Below are positions 36,291 to 44,784 of a DNA stretch of 64,000 nt, one piece after another. Every line of letters begins with the position of its first letter. Position 1 is the stretch's first letter. The notes under the pieces are model-generated. The model searched no databases. It was given only the letters and a program-made list of their open reading frames with translations, and was not told the DNA's origin. The position numbers and the translations under genes are program-made. Source of the DNA: Bacillota bacterium (GTDB taxonomy: Bacteria; Bacillota; Clostridia; Acetivibrionales; DTU013); contig JAEZMD010000019.1 in NCBI GenBank assembly GCA_023435745.1, positions 220,513 to 284,512 on the forward strand, read 5' to 3'.

Positions 36291-36431
36291 ATGCTTGTGA
36301 TGGTCATTTCACCCCTTACCTATGTCATCAGCGTCGCAGGGACTTTCCTGCTGTCGATGTGCATCAGCTTTATTCAGGCCGGTAAAATCAAAGGAATTGA
36401 CATGGTCAGCTCACTAAAGTCTGTAGAATAA
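36291..36431 (+). pseudogene. C-terminal relic of an FtsX-like ABC transporter permease
   Basis: A 46-codon open frame. Its product has one TM helix (ISPLTYVISVAGTFLLSMCI) and ends KIKGIDMVSSLKSVE, the characteristic C-terminus of FtsX/MacB-type permeases (KIKKIDMVESLKSVE-like). The frame is stopped directly upstream (TAG), and the rest of the permease and its ATPase are missing. It is best read as the surviving end of a deleted gene. It ends 6 nt before the convergent YflT-type gene. Confidence 0.7.
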
Positions 36432-36437
36432 TTGGTA

Positions 36438-37046
36438 TTAATATGCTTCTATATTACTAGCGCCGCTGTTGCGTAAAATGGACGTGATTCTATTGACCTT
36501 GTCCTCATCTGTCTTCATACTGAACAGCACCTTGCCACGTCGGACATCACTTTCATACTGCCTGCTTTTACTCTCCGGTATACCCAGATCAATCAGTCCG
36601 CCGACCACGCCTCCGGTAACTGCTCCGGAAAGCAATCCGGTGATTGGCCCGGCTGCCGCTATGATCCCAAGACCCGGAATCATCATGCTTCCGGCTCCGA
36701 TCAGCAAGCCTGCGATTCCACCCAGCACTCCGCCTGAAATAACTCCGTCGGATATATTATCATTCACACCCGTCGGGACACCTGATGCTCCTGTGCGCCC
36801 TGTCGACATAGGACCGCCTGTCTCGATCCCGGATGTGCGTATGTTATTATCGATCCCGCTGAAAATCCCAGGCTCACCAGTTCCGCGCATTCCGCCGGAA
36901 GAGGCCTGATCATATGGATCTCCGGTTTCACCATGCTTTGCAATGATCGAAATGTCGTCCGTACGCAAACCCTGTTCCTTAATCCTGCGCGCCGCCATCT
37001 CTGCGTGGTCTTGATTTTCAAATAATCCTACTACTGTCTTTGACAT
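36438..37046 (-). CDS. YflT-type general stress protein with glycine-zipper segment
   Basis: A 202-residue protein. The first ~45 residues match the YflT/general stress 17M domain (SKTVVGLFENQDHAEMAARR). A Gly-rich linker follows, then a long hydrophobic glycine-zipper stretch (about 100-155, GVISGGVLGGIAGLLIGAG) that probably enters the membrane. The C-terminus (YESDVRRGKVLFSMKTDED) resembles the end of DUF1269-like proteins. Its role is probably envelope stress, but this is only a family-level inference. Confidence 0.78.
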   Translation of the reverse strand: MSKTVVGLFENQDHAEMAARRIKEQGLRTDDISIIAKHGETGDPYDQASSGGMRGTGEPGIFSGIDNNIRTSGIETGGPMSTGRTGASGVPTGVNDNISDGVISGGVLGGIAGLLIGAGSMMIPGLGIIAAAGPITGLLSGAVTGGVVGGLIDLGIPESKSRQYESDVRRGKVLFSMKTDEDKVNRITSILRNSGASNIEAY

Positions 37047-37214
37047 ATACTGTCCTCCTGTTTTTCTGCAAAATGTATTGATAAAAGTTCATCATTGTTA
37101 TCATTGCAAAATAGCGGATATATTATGCAGTGACTCAGCAGTAAAGCATAAATCCGGTATTCCTGAATATGTTTTTTTATTATATAATTGATATATAAAC
37201 TTTTGGGGGTAAAA

Positions 37215-37706
37215 ATGAGTTCCAAAGGCAGCATGCTAATATTTCTGGCAATATTGGCGTTCCCGGTCATCGCCATCTCAACGAATCATAATTTGTTCTT
37301 CGGTGTGTTTTCGGCTATTGTGGCTGTTGTATCCTTCAGATATCTGTATTTTTTACTCGTCAGCGATGAATTTGAGGATCAACAACCGGACGAAGAGCTT
37401 GAGGCAGAGCTTGAAGAACTCGCAGACATAGATATGAAAGTTGTTGGAACAGGGCTGAGTATCACCTTTAACCTGCTTGTCATCCTCTATCTCATTTACT
37501 GCGTATTTTATCTGGACACGCTTGTTCTAAAGGGCGTTGCCGCATTTGCCATATTGCTTCAGCTATACTTCATCATGGAAAAAGCCGACTTTCGGAAAAC
37601 GGCCTATGATAAAAACCGGAACCGGCTCCAAATCCTTTTATCAAGCTTGTCCAATATCGTTGTCGTCGCATTTGCAGTATTCAACAAGCTTTTACGCCTG
37701 ATCTGA
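37215..37706 (+). CDS. Unrecognised polytopic membrane protein
   Basis: A 163-residue protein with about five hydrophobic segments (about 6-25, 28-48, 84-104, 107-125 and 142-160). An acidic loop (EDQQPDEELEAELEEL) separates the second and third. I do not recognise the family. ATG at 37215 has GGGGGT five bases upstream; an ATG at 37188 lacks one. It lies between a divergent stress protein and the convergent toast-rack lipoprotein, with no clear partner. Confidence 0.65.
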   Translation: MSSKGSMLIFLAILAFPVIAISTNHNLFFGVFSAIVAVVSFRYLYFLLVSDEFEDQQPDEELEAELEELADIDMKVVGTGLSITFNLLVILYLIYCVFYLDTLVLKGVAAFAILLQLYFIMEKADFRKTAYDKNRNRLQILLSSLSNIVVVAFAVFNKLLRLI

Positions 37707-37729
37707 ACTACTGAACCTCATGCGTTCGG

Positions 37730-38956
37730 TTAATTCAGAATTATATTTCCCATGTCAGCATATAGATCGACCGAAGCGCCGCCTCCGTTTACATCACCAT
37801 AGACTTCACTGTCAGGTCCTGTTTCCAGAGTTTCCGCAATCGGCTCCAAGTTATTTTTGATATGTCCTCCGGTCGTTTTCGCTATCAGAGAATATCCTGT
37901 CTTCTTCGGCAAATAAACCATGATATCACCTGCCGAGGATTTAATCGTGTATGTCCCAATGTCGTCAATGCCATTCAAATCTGCCGATATCGTGCCGGTT
38001 GAAGCATAAAGCACCGTACCGCTCTCCAAAATGGATTTCTTAATCTTTATACTTCCGGAGGAAATGTCACAATCGAGCTTTCCCTCCGCCCTTTCAATGA
38101 CCGCCTCTGCGGCAAGTGATTTCAAATCAACGGCGCCCTTCGCCCCGGTTATCGCAATATCTCCCCTGCCGCAATCATAGGTACTGTACCCGGTGATATT
38201 CTCCATCCATACGTCGCCATTGTCCACAGAAACATTGATATTATTGGAGCTGCACTGATCCACACGTATCAGCCCTCTTTCCACAGTCAGATCCACACTG
38301 GACATACCCTCAAAACCCGATAAGGTAATCAACGCATCTTCCGCATTCACATCTATCGTTGTAATAGTCTCAGGTACGACCAACTCCATATCGACCATGC
38401 ATCTGTATAGAGGTTTTATTTCTTCTTCTTCCTTAGCAGCCGTCGCGGTATCGGCGTTTACATCTGATTGAGCATCAGTATTTGCATCAGCGTTTGCATC
38501 AGCGTTTACATCGGCCTTCAAATAAGCCTTGTGGCTTATAGATACACTCATAAAGGTGGTTTCAACATTGCTGTTAATATTTCTCAAAAGCTCATTGAGC
38601 CGGTCTCTTGATGCTGGTCCTTTCAGACTTGTCTTTTCAATAAGCTGAAGCTGCTCCTTACTGCCGCGCGTGATCTTTACGCTACCTTTTTGTATATTTA
38701 TTTTCAGCCTTGTCTGTGTACTGATATCCACATCGGTCACTGTCTCTTTCTCCACTGTCGGTCCGATAGACGGCTTACCATCCGAATAAATCGCTCCGAT
38801 ACCGTCGTTTGCAATGATCACGCCGGTTTTTACCTGTCCGGCACAGCCAGTTAGCGGTACAATCATGCTCATTGCTAATAATATGGCAAACAGGCGTACA
38901 GGTAGTGCAAACGTGCGTCCGAGACACCCTGACTGTCTACTCAAATATCTTACCAT
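37730..38956 (-). CDS. Toast-rack (DUF4097-like) lipoprotein
   Basis: A 408-residue exported lipoprotein. The signal peptide ends in lipobox LTGC (about residue 38). An N-terminal region is followed by a low-complexity Asp/Ala/Asn repeat (VNADANADANTDAQSDVNAD), then a beta-solenoid-like DUF4097 domain (about 185-405) rich in short strands and turns such as CDISSGSIKIKKS. DUF4097 domains are often found with envelope stress systems. It overlaps the upstream DUF4173 membrane protein gene by 7 nt, so the pair is coupled. Ligand and function are unknown. Confidence 0.82.
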   Translation of the reverse strand: MVRYLSRQSGCLGRTFALPVRLFAILLAMSMIVPLTGCAGQVKTGVIIANDGIGAIYSDGKPSIGPTVEKETVTDVDISTQTRLKINIQKGSVKITRGSKEQLQLIEKTSLKGPASRDRLNELLRNINSNVETTFMSVSISHKAYLKADVNADANADANTDAQSDVNADTATAAKEEEEIKPLYRCMVDMELVVPETITTIDVNAEDALITLSGFEGMSSVDLTVERGLIRVDQCSSNNINVSVDNGDVWMENITGYSTYDCGRGDIAITGAKGAVDLKSLAAEAVIERAEGKLDCDISSGSIKIKKSILESGTVLYASTGTISADLNGIDDIGTYTIKSSAGDIMVYLPKKTGYSLIAKTTGGHIKNNLEPIAETLETGPDSEVYGDVNGGGASVDLYADMGNIILN

Positions 38957-40467
38957 CCCTTCTCCATCAACCTGCGTGCTCTGTAGTCCGAAAGGTTAAA
39001 GGACTGCCAGTCCCTTTTGTTCATGAGGCGCTCTTTCCTTGCATTCAGCTGTTTATCCGCCTCAGCCGCCACAACTGCATCCTTGTCCCCTGCCAGTATG
39101 ATCAGCTCTTCGGCTGCATCGTTTGACAGGGACCAAAAGTAATTCATATCAATCACATTCGTATTATAGTATCTCAAAAGGTTATTCTTTGCAATCAAGG
39201 CATCCACATTAATGTAATTTATCACGGTAAATGCAACTGCCGCAACTGCTATATACGGCTTCAACAGGGGCAGACGGTCAATCCAGACCCTTGCCAGTGT
39301 GATCACGAACAGCACCAGCAGGAATACCATGAAGGCATGGGTCATAACTCTCAAGAATGTAAACCCGTAAGCATTTTCGTACAGAGACATCCTGTAATGA
39401 GCTGAAAACAGCATAACAAACGTACAGCCTATCATGATCGTCTTCAGTATATTTAGTGCAATTTCTGTACCGGCAGACCCCTTTTTAGTAAATGTAAGCG
39501 TGCATGCAAGAAGTCCAATATTCAAAAGGGACACCAGTATCAGTTCAAAGAAGCCGTTACGCGCATACTCCGCATAAGTCAGCCCTTCCGGCAGTCCTGA
39601 TTTTACGAATAGATACGCAAACTGTATTATTACAAAAATCATATATAAAATATCCACGGCGATCGTCACGGTAATGATCGTCACCGGATCCAGCCTGCGT
39701 TTCTGCTCCTGTGTTCCGGGCTTTGATTCACAAACCGCACCTTCAGCATATTTTTCGCCATGTCCAACACTCCATATATAACTGAATGAAATAAAGAAAA
39801 TAATAAGCGCCACAAATGTTCTGCCTATAAAATTTCCCAGATTAATGCTGTCAAAAAAGTTCGGCAGCATCTTAACAAGCCTTCCGAAAACCATATCTGC
39901 GGAGGACAGCAGGGCTAGTAATATAATCACAAGCGGTACAGATATAAGCAATCCTGTCAGAATCCTAATCCCCATAGATTTAGATTTTTCACTATTTTCA
40001 TCAGATTTCTTATAAAGCAGCCTTGATACAATCTTAAAAGGCTTTATAATATGTACGGTACATCTGAAGAATACACCAAAGATTAGATCGATAATGATTG
40101 CCGGGCTATGCCACTTATAACTGTTTACGCCGGTTACTAGCAGCGTCTGCAGTAATATAAGCACCGGCAGTGCAAGTATATTAAGGACCATAAGTATTTC
40201 ATTACCAAAGAAAAAATACGTCAGTGACAGCATCAGTATTGGAATACTAAGAAACCATCCAAATCCTGCCTCCTTCGTCAGCGCCGGACGTGCATATGTC
40301 AGCAGTAGTACATAAAACGCAATCACAAAGAGAGGAATTGAAATACCGGGTTGTTTTCCATAAAACAGCCATACAAATACTATTCCCAGAACAAAAGCCC
40401 CTGCCAACAGTATTGTGTCTACCGGTCTGAAGACAATCCCGCTTTGAGATTTATCACGCTCATCCAT
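38950..40467 (-). CDS. DUF4173/DUF4153-type polytopic membrane protein
   Basis: A 505-residue integral membrane protein with about 11-12 hydrophobic helices and a conserved-looking cytosolic or terminal motif (DERLMNKRDWQSFNLSDYRA region near the C-terminus). It matches the DUF4173 family, whose function is not known. It is first in a two-gene operon with the toast-rack lipoprotein. This suggests the two act together at the envelope, possibly as sensor and membrane partner. Confidence 0.78.
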   Translation of the reverse strand: MDERDKSQSGIVFRPVDTILLAGAFVLGIVFVWLFYGKQPGISIPLFVIAFYVLLLTYARPALTKEAGFGWFLSIPILMLSLTYFFFGNEILMVLNILALPVLILLQTLLVTGVNSYKWHSPAIIIDLIFGVFFRCTVHIIKPFKIVSRLLYKKSDENSEKSKSMGIRILTGLLISVPLVIILLALLSSADMVFGRLVKMLPNFFDSINLGNFIGRTFVALIIFFISFSYIWSVGHGEKYAEGAVCESKPGTQEQKRRLDPVTIITVTIAVDILYMIFVIIQFAYLFVKSGLPEGLTYAEYARNGFFELILVSLLNIGLLACTLTFTKKGSAGTEIALNILKTIMIGCTFVMLFSAHYRMSLYENAYGFTFLRVMTHAFMVFLLVLFVITLARVWIDRLPLLKPYIAVAAVAFTVINYINVDALIAKNNLLRYYNTNVIDMNYFWSLSNDAAEELIILAGDKDAVVAAEADKQLNARKERLMNKRDWQSFNLSDYRARRLMEKGW

Positions 40468-40606
40468 TTACTCACCTCAGATCATTCATTTCGCCACACA
40501 ATGAAGTATGTTTATAATATATAATAGAACTGACGGAGTTATCCGTCAATCTGTTCCCTGTCGGGAATAATGGGTATATAATTAAAAAAGTCAGGAGGAA
40601 AGCAGC

Positions 40607-41526
40607 ATGTGGAATGTTATTATATTAGGGCTTGTCAGCTTCTTTTCAGATATCAGTGCAGAAATGGTTTATCCTATTATTCCGCTTTATCTGACATCCG
40701 CATTCGGCGCAACTCCTGTGCTGATTGGATTAATTGAGGGTATTGCCGAGAGTCTTGCCAGTCTGCTGAAAGTATTCAGCGGTTATGTAACGGATAAGTG
40801 GGGTAAGAAAAAGCCGGTGGCATTTGTCGGGTATGCTGCAGGACTGCTTTACAAGGCAGCACTCATCGTTGCCGATTCATGGGCAGGCATTTTAGGCGCC
40901 CGTATTATAGATCGTGTCGGAAAGGGCATTCGGACCGCACCGAGGGATGTTATGGTGAGCGACTCCGCAGACAAAGACCGCCTGGGAAATGCGTTTGGTG
41001 TTCACAAAGCGCTGGATATGGCCGGTTCGGCCATCGGCATTTTCATAAGTTTCCTGCTTCTTAAAAGTGCCGTAGAAAATATGGAATACAAAAGGCTGTT
41101 CGCTATTTCTACTATTCCGGCGATATTAGGACTTCTCATGTTCGTATTTATTAAAGAAAAAAAACACACTGCGTTTTTACTGTTGTATATCTTGGTTTTG
41201 CCTTCGCATACAGCCAAACTGCTATAATAGGATTCTTCGTGCTTTATGGTATCTATACTGCCATGATTACAGGGGCTGAACGGGCATTTATCGCGGAAAT
41301 ATCACCTGGAGAATTAAAGGGTACGATGCTTGGAATGCACTCCACCATTGTGGGCATTGCTCTGCTGCCCGCCAGTGTGATTGCCGGATTGTTATGGGAT
41401 GGGTTTGGAGCGGCGGCGCCGTTTGTATTCGGATCGGGGATGTCGCTTGCAACAGCTTTGTTATTGCTGTTTTTCATGAAAAGCAAAAAAAAGAATACAC
41501 CATATCTTTCGAATGGTGCATTCTAA
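40607..41526 (+). pseudogene. MFS transporter with internal deletion and frameshift
   Basis: The N-terminal half (40607 to about 41160) encodes TM1-TM6 of a major facilitator with the family loop VTDKWGKKKPVAFVGY and the motif RVGKGIRTAPRDVM. It then runs out of frame and stops at 41227. In another frame, from about 41180, TM9-TM12 resume (VYLGFAFAYSQTAIIGFF, then the open frame 41239-41526 with GAERAFIAEISPGELKGTMLG). TM7, TM8 and part of TM9, roughly 80-90 residues, are missing. A functional transporter is unlikely. The ribosome site (AGGAGG) and start codon of the first part are intact. Confidence 0.82.
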
Positions 41527-41543
41527 GGGTATTCTATGCTATT

Positions 41544-41921
41544 TTACGAGGGAGACCCCACAAATTGTACATTTTTAGAGAATGCAAGATAAGGTAAATA
41601 AATATACGGGAAGAACAGCATCAACAGAACAGGACCGGCACCATCTCTACCATAAGCACGTAAAAATGCAGCCATTGCTAGTATACCTATTACAAAATTA
41701 ACAAATGGTATAAACATAAGCAAAATCCAGATACCAGGTTTTCCTGCGATCTTCAGCATGATATAAATATTATAGATAGGAACAATAACCGACCATCCAG
41801 GCTCTCCTGCTTTTGCAACCAGAATCCATTGACACGCAGCATAAAACACTATCACAGCCAGGTACAGGATGATCAAAACTGATACTACAGATGCTCCGAT
41901 AGAACTATAATCTTCGACCAT
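41544..41921 (-). CDS. DUF5684 membrane protein
   Basis: A 125-residue protein with four hydrophobic helices and the DUF5684 pattern: KAGEPGWSVIVPIYNIYIMLKIAGKPGIW followed by PFVNFVIGI (quoted here in pieces of one continuous segment pair). Function is unknown. It stands alone, convergent to the broken MFS gene. The upstream 41922-42068 holds nothing that I can name. Confidence 0.75.
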   Translation of the reverse strand: MVEDYSSIGASVVSVLIILYLAVIVFYAACQWILVAKAGEPGWSVIVPIYNIYIMLKIAGKPGIWILLMFIPFVNFVIGILAMAAFLRAYGRDGAGPVLLMLFFPYIYLPYLAFSKNVQFVGSPS

Positions 41922-42068
41922 AATGACACACTCCTTCTATAAATATGTAATAATTATATTCGGCGTAGTATTATTTTACAAGTAAGTTTTACATAACTTT
42001 CAGCAAAGACTTCTAGTGAGTTCAAAGAGTGTAAACAAGGAGAACCCACAATCCGAGTAATTAAGTCT

Positions 42069-42119
42069 GTTTGCGGGTTTGAGTAAAGACTGAACCAGCT
42101 TGTGGTGCTGCCCGCAAAC
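42069..42119. repeat. Perfect 9-bp inverted repeat with structured loop
   Basis: GTTTGCGGG (42069-42077) and CCCGCAAAC (42111-42119) are exact complements around a 33-nt loop. This lies in a 262-bp gene-free stretch just beyond the tRNA-Ser terminator. It could be part of a small RNA or a second terminator-like fold; I see no ORF. Confidence 0.4.
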
Positions 42120-42146
42120 GCACTTAAAATTTTCTTATGAAACGCT

Positions 42147-42173
42147 GAAAACCCGCTTAAATAGCGGGTTTTC
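42147..42173 (-). terminator. Terminator of the tRNA-Ser pair
   Basis: Perfect 11-bp stem (42147-42157 with 42163-42173) whose minus-strand 3' arm ends GGGTTTTC. It lies 10 nt past the tRNA-Ser(GCT) CCA end. Confidence 0.75.
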
Positions 42174-42183
42174 GGACAGTCTG

Positions 42184-42275
42184 TGGCGGAGAAGCGGGGA
42201 TTCGAACCCCGGCTAGAGTTGCCCCTACTAACGGTTTAGCAAACCGTCCCCTTCGACCTGCTTGGGTACTTCTCC
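42184..42275 (-). tRNA. tRNA-Ser (anticodon GCT)
   Basis: A class II tRNA with a long variable arm. The acceptor stem is GGAGAAG/CTTCTCC, the anticodon loop TTGCTAA sits in stem ACGGT/ACCGT, and the T arm is CGGGGTTCGAATCCCCG. The 3' CCA is encoded at 42184-42186. It reads AGC/AGU serine codons. It follows tRNA-Ser(TGA) after 22 nt. Confidence 0.95.
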
Positions 42276-42297
42276 AGGTTTGAAAGTTAAAATTCTA

Positions 42298-42388
42298 TGG
42301 CGGAGAGAGTGAGATTCGAACTCACGGTAGCCTTGCGACTACGCCGGTTTTCAAGACCGGTGCCTTAAACCAACTCGACCATCTCTCC
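42298..42388 (-). tRNA. tRNA-Ser (anticodon TGA)
   Basis: A class II tRNA with acceptor stem GGAGAGA/TCTCTCC, anticodon stem CCGGT/ACCGG with loop CTTGAAA, a long variable arm and T arm GTGAGTTCGAATCTCAC. CCA is encoded at 42298-42300. It is the first gene of a two-tRNA operon. Confidence 0.95.
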
Positions 42389-42509
42389 TTGTCTTTAATC
42401 GAGCGACGTAGTATATTCTACTATATGCCCGGAACTTTGTCAACACCACATTCCAGGCCGCACACATGTCTTAAGATGCCTTTAATTGGGTCTTTGCGAA
42501 GCGCTGTTA

Positions 42510-43238
42510 TTATTCATATCTACTTACAAATTGTTTCGCCCTGCGTAAATAACTGCTCTGCGGGTATTCCAAAACCAATCGGCTCATATGTTCCAATGCC
42601 TCTGCCTTATTACCGGCTCTCAATTTTGCGTAAGCCAGATAATAAAGGCATTTATCCGAAAACTCCTCCTTTGGAGCATACTGAAATGAAAGAAGGAGCT
42701 TTACTGCGGCATCCTCGTATTTTGCCCTGTCATACAATGAAAAGCCCTCGTCAAAAAGCTGCTTTCCTGCTTCTGCCGTTACCTTCTCTTCAAATATTTT
42801 AAAGGTTTGAGCCGTTATTTCATCAAGAGCTGCAACGTCCACAATTTTCAGTTGTTTTACTGCGCCGATCACATCCCCCTCAAGATAAATGCCGATAACT
42901 TTTGCCAGATTGTCGGCGGCTTCCTGCCTTTGCCGGAGGACATTCTGAAGAGCGGCCTTTTCATCAGCCAAATCACTGATTTTCTTTTTCAGATCAGCGT
43001 TTTCCTCTTCTAACAGGCTGATTTCCTTATTCAGTTCTACATTCATTTCCTGTGCGCTTGCAAAATTCCGCAAATATTCATTTTTCTCTGATTCCGTGTT
43101 AAATACCTGGCTTTTATATTCATTCAAATTCTGATTTAACCTGATCTGGCTGTAACCGGCAAACAGCAGAACAATAAACGCACTGGTAAAAAGAATAACA
43201 GCATACAGCCATATGCTTGCTTTTTTATTTTCCTTCAT
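42510..43238 (-). CDS. Membrane-anchored coiled-coil protein with TPR-like C-terminus
   Basis: A 242-residue protein with one N-terminal TM helix (about 10-30), a coiled coil (about 35-110, with regular Leu/Glu/Lys heptads) and a C-terminal tetratricopeptide-like region (about 160-240, SLYDRAKYEDAAVKLLLSF, then YLAYAKLRAGNKAEALEHM). The layout resembles YbgF/CpoB but without clear family identity. It is downstream of DUF4446 and parAB in the same direction, so a link to the envelope or division is possible. Confidence 0.68.
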   Translation of the reverse strand: MKENKKASIWLYAVILFTSAFIVLLFAGYSQIRLNQNLNEYKSQVFNTESEKNEYLRNFASAQEMNVELNKEISLLEEENADLKKKISDLADEKAALQNVLRQRQEAADNLAKVIGIYLEGDVIGAVKQLKIVDVAALDEITAQTFKIFEEKVTAEAGKQLFDEGFSLYDRAKYEDAAVKLLLSFQYAPKEEFSDKCLYYLAYAKLRAGNKAEALEHMSRLVLEYPQSSYLRRAKQFVSRYE

Positions 43239-43267
43239 AATTTTCCCCTCATAAGAACAAATAATGC

Positions 43268-43786
43268 TTAATCAGAATAACTGGAGATATGTGTCTTCCT
43301 TGCCATGTCAATTGCCTTAATCTCCTCTGCCGAAAGAGCATGCTTGGATTTTCCTGCTGAAATTGGTTTGGCATACGTTGACGAGCTGTCCCTTGAGTAC
43401 AGACTGGTCAGAACAACGCCGTCGTCATTGTTATCCATAAACGCAATTGAAAAGCTCAGATCGCTTCCAACATTATCGAATGCATTATATCTAACGACCC
43501 CAATCTTCTGTACGCAGTAATACATATTTCGCTTCATCGTGTTAAGCTGATATTCCAGTTCCCTGTTTTTTTCAATCACACCATTTGTCTTATCAATACA
43601 GGCGTCAAGAACTTGCTCTATATTAGCTCCGCTTAATCCATTCATAAACTTTTGATATTTAGTGTTCAATTTTTTTATTTTCTTTTTGCTGGAAAGAATC
43701 ATTAAAAATAAAATAAGAATAATAAAGAAATTGATACCTATTAGTATAATAATCCATTCATATGAAATATTAAAAAACTCATCCAT
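43268..43786 (-). CDS. DUF4446 family protein
   Basis: A 172-residue protein with an N-terminal TM helix (about 10-33), a short coiled coil and a C-terminal domain. That domain has the DUF4446 signature GVVRYNAFDNVGSDLSFSIA, then DDGVVLTSLYSRDSSSTYAKP. DUF4446 genes often follow parB in Firmicutes, as here. Function is unknown. Confidence 0.85.
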   Translation of the reverse strand: MDEFFNISYEWIIILIGINFFIILILFLMILSSKKKIKKLNTKYQKFMNGLSGANIEQVLDACIDKTNGVIEKNRELEYQLNTMKRNMYYCVQKIGVVRYNAFDNVGSDLSFSIAFMDNNDDGVVLTSLYSRDSSSTYAKPISAGKSKHALSAEEIKAIDMARKTHISSYSD

Positions 43787-43931
43787 TCATGTTTCTCCTT
43801 CACAAATTTCTTCTGTAAAAGCAAATCGCTTTTAATATGCCTATTTTGCCTTGAAATCGTTTTTACCTTGATAAAGGGATACATCATTGCCTTTCATCAA
43901 AAAGGGGGTTGCCAGTCATTTTAGAGCGTGA

Positions 43932-44783
43932 CTATTTTTGTCTATTTATGTCTATTTTTTCCACAAGGCTTATGAGTCTGTCAAGTTCTTCGAGCGAATA
44001 ATATTCGATCATGATTTTCCCCTTGGTCTTATTATTCATAATTTTGACCTTGGTCCCAAGTACCTCCCTGAACCTTTCTTCAATTGCAAGATATTCTACA
44101 TCATCAACCTTCTTCTTTTTTATCTGCTTCTGCTGGGTCAAACGCTTAACAAGCAGCTCAGTCTCGCGTACATTCAGTTCCTTTTTCATTATCTCATCTG
44201 CCGCTCTGACCTGCAGCTCCTGATCTTCTATTGCAAGCAGCGCTCTGGCATGACCACTGGTGAGCTCTCCATCTATAAGTCTGACCCTTATCTTATCCTG
44301 AAGAGAAAGAAGTCTGAGTGAATTGGCAATAGCCGGTCTGCTTTTCCCAACCGTCCCCGCAATTTCCTCCTGAGTCATCGCAAACTCATTCATAAGCTTA
44401 TCATACGCCTCTGCTTCTTCTATTGGATTCAAGTCCTCCCGCTGAAGATTTTCAATCAGTGCAATCTCCATTACCTGTTTATTTGAAAGATCTCTTATAA
44501 TAACAGGTATCGTTTTTAACCCGGCTATCCTTGCCGCGCGCCAGCGTCTTTCACCGGCAACGATTTTGTATTGGCTTCCATCCCTCTGAACGATCAGCGG
44601 CTGAACAATTCCATGCTGCTTAATGGACTCAGCCAGCTGTGCCAGCTTTTCATCATTAAAATTCTTACGCGGCTGACCACTGTTGGGCTCAACCTCGTTA
44701 AGCCTGATTTCCCTTATACCGTTATCCTCTGTCTCCGCAGAAGTTATCAACGCACCCAAGCCCTTACCAAGTCCTTTTTTCAT
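43932..44783 (-). CDS. parB: Chromosome-partitioning protein ParB (Spo0J)
   Basis: A 283-residue CTP-dependent clamp that loads at parS and spreads. The N-terminus KKGLGKGLGALI is the ParA-stimulating peptide, and the CTP-binding core has GERRWRAARIAG and ENLQREDLNPIEEA. A helix-turn-helix for parS follows (TQEEIAGTVGKSRPAIANSLRLL), then a C-terminal dimer domain. It starts at ATG 44783, 1 nt after parA. Two perfect parS sites lie 1.1-1.2 kb away, upstream of parA. Confidence 0.96.
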   Translation of the reverse strand: MKKGLGKGLGALITSAETEDNGIREIRLNEVEPNSGQPRKNFNDEKLAQLAESIKQHGIVQPLIVQRDGSQYKIVAGERRWRAARIAGLKTIPVIIRDLSNKQVMEIALIENLQREDLNPIEEAEAYDKLMNEFAMTQEEIAGTVGKSRPAIANSLRLLSLQDKIRVRLIDGELTSGHARALLAIEDQELQVRAADEIMKKELNVRETELLVKRLTQQKQIKKKKVDDVEYLAIEERFREVLGTKVKIMNNKTKGKIMIEYYSLEELDRLISLVEKIDINRQK

Positions 44784-44784
44784 T

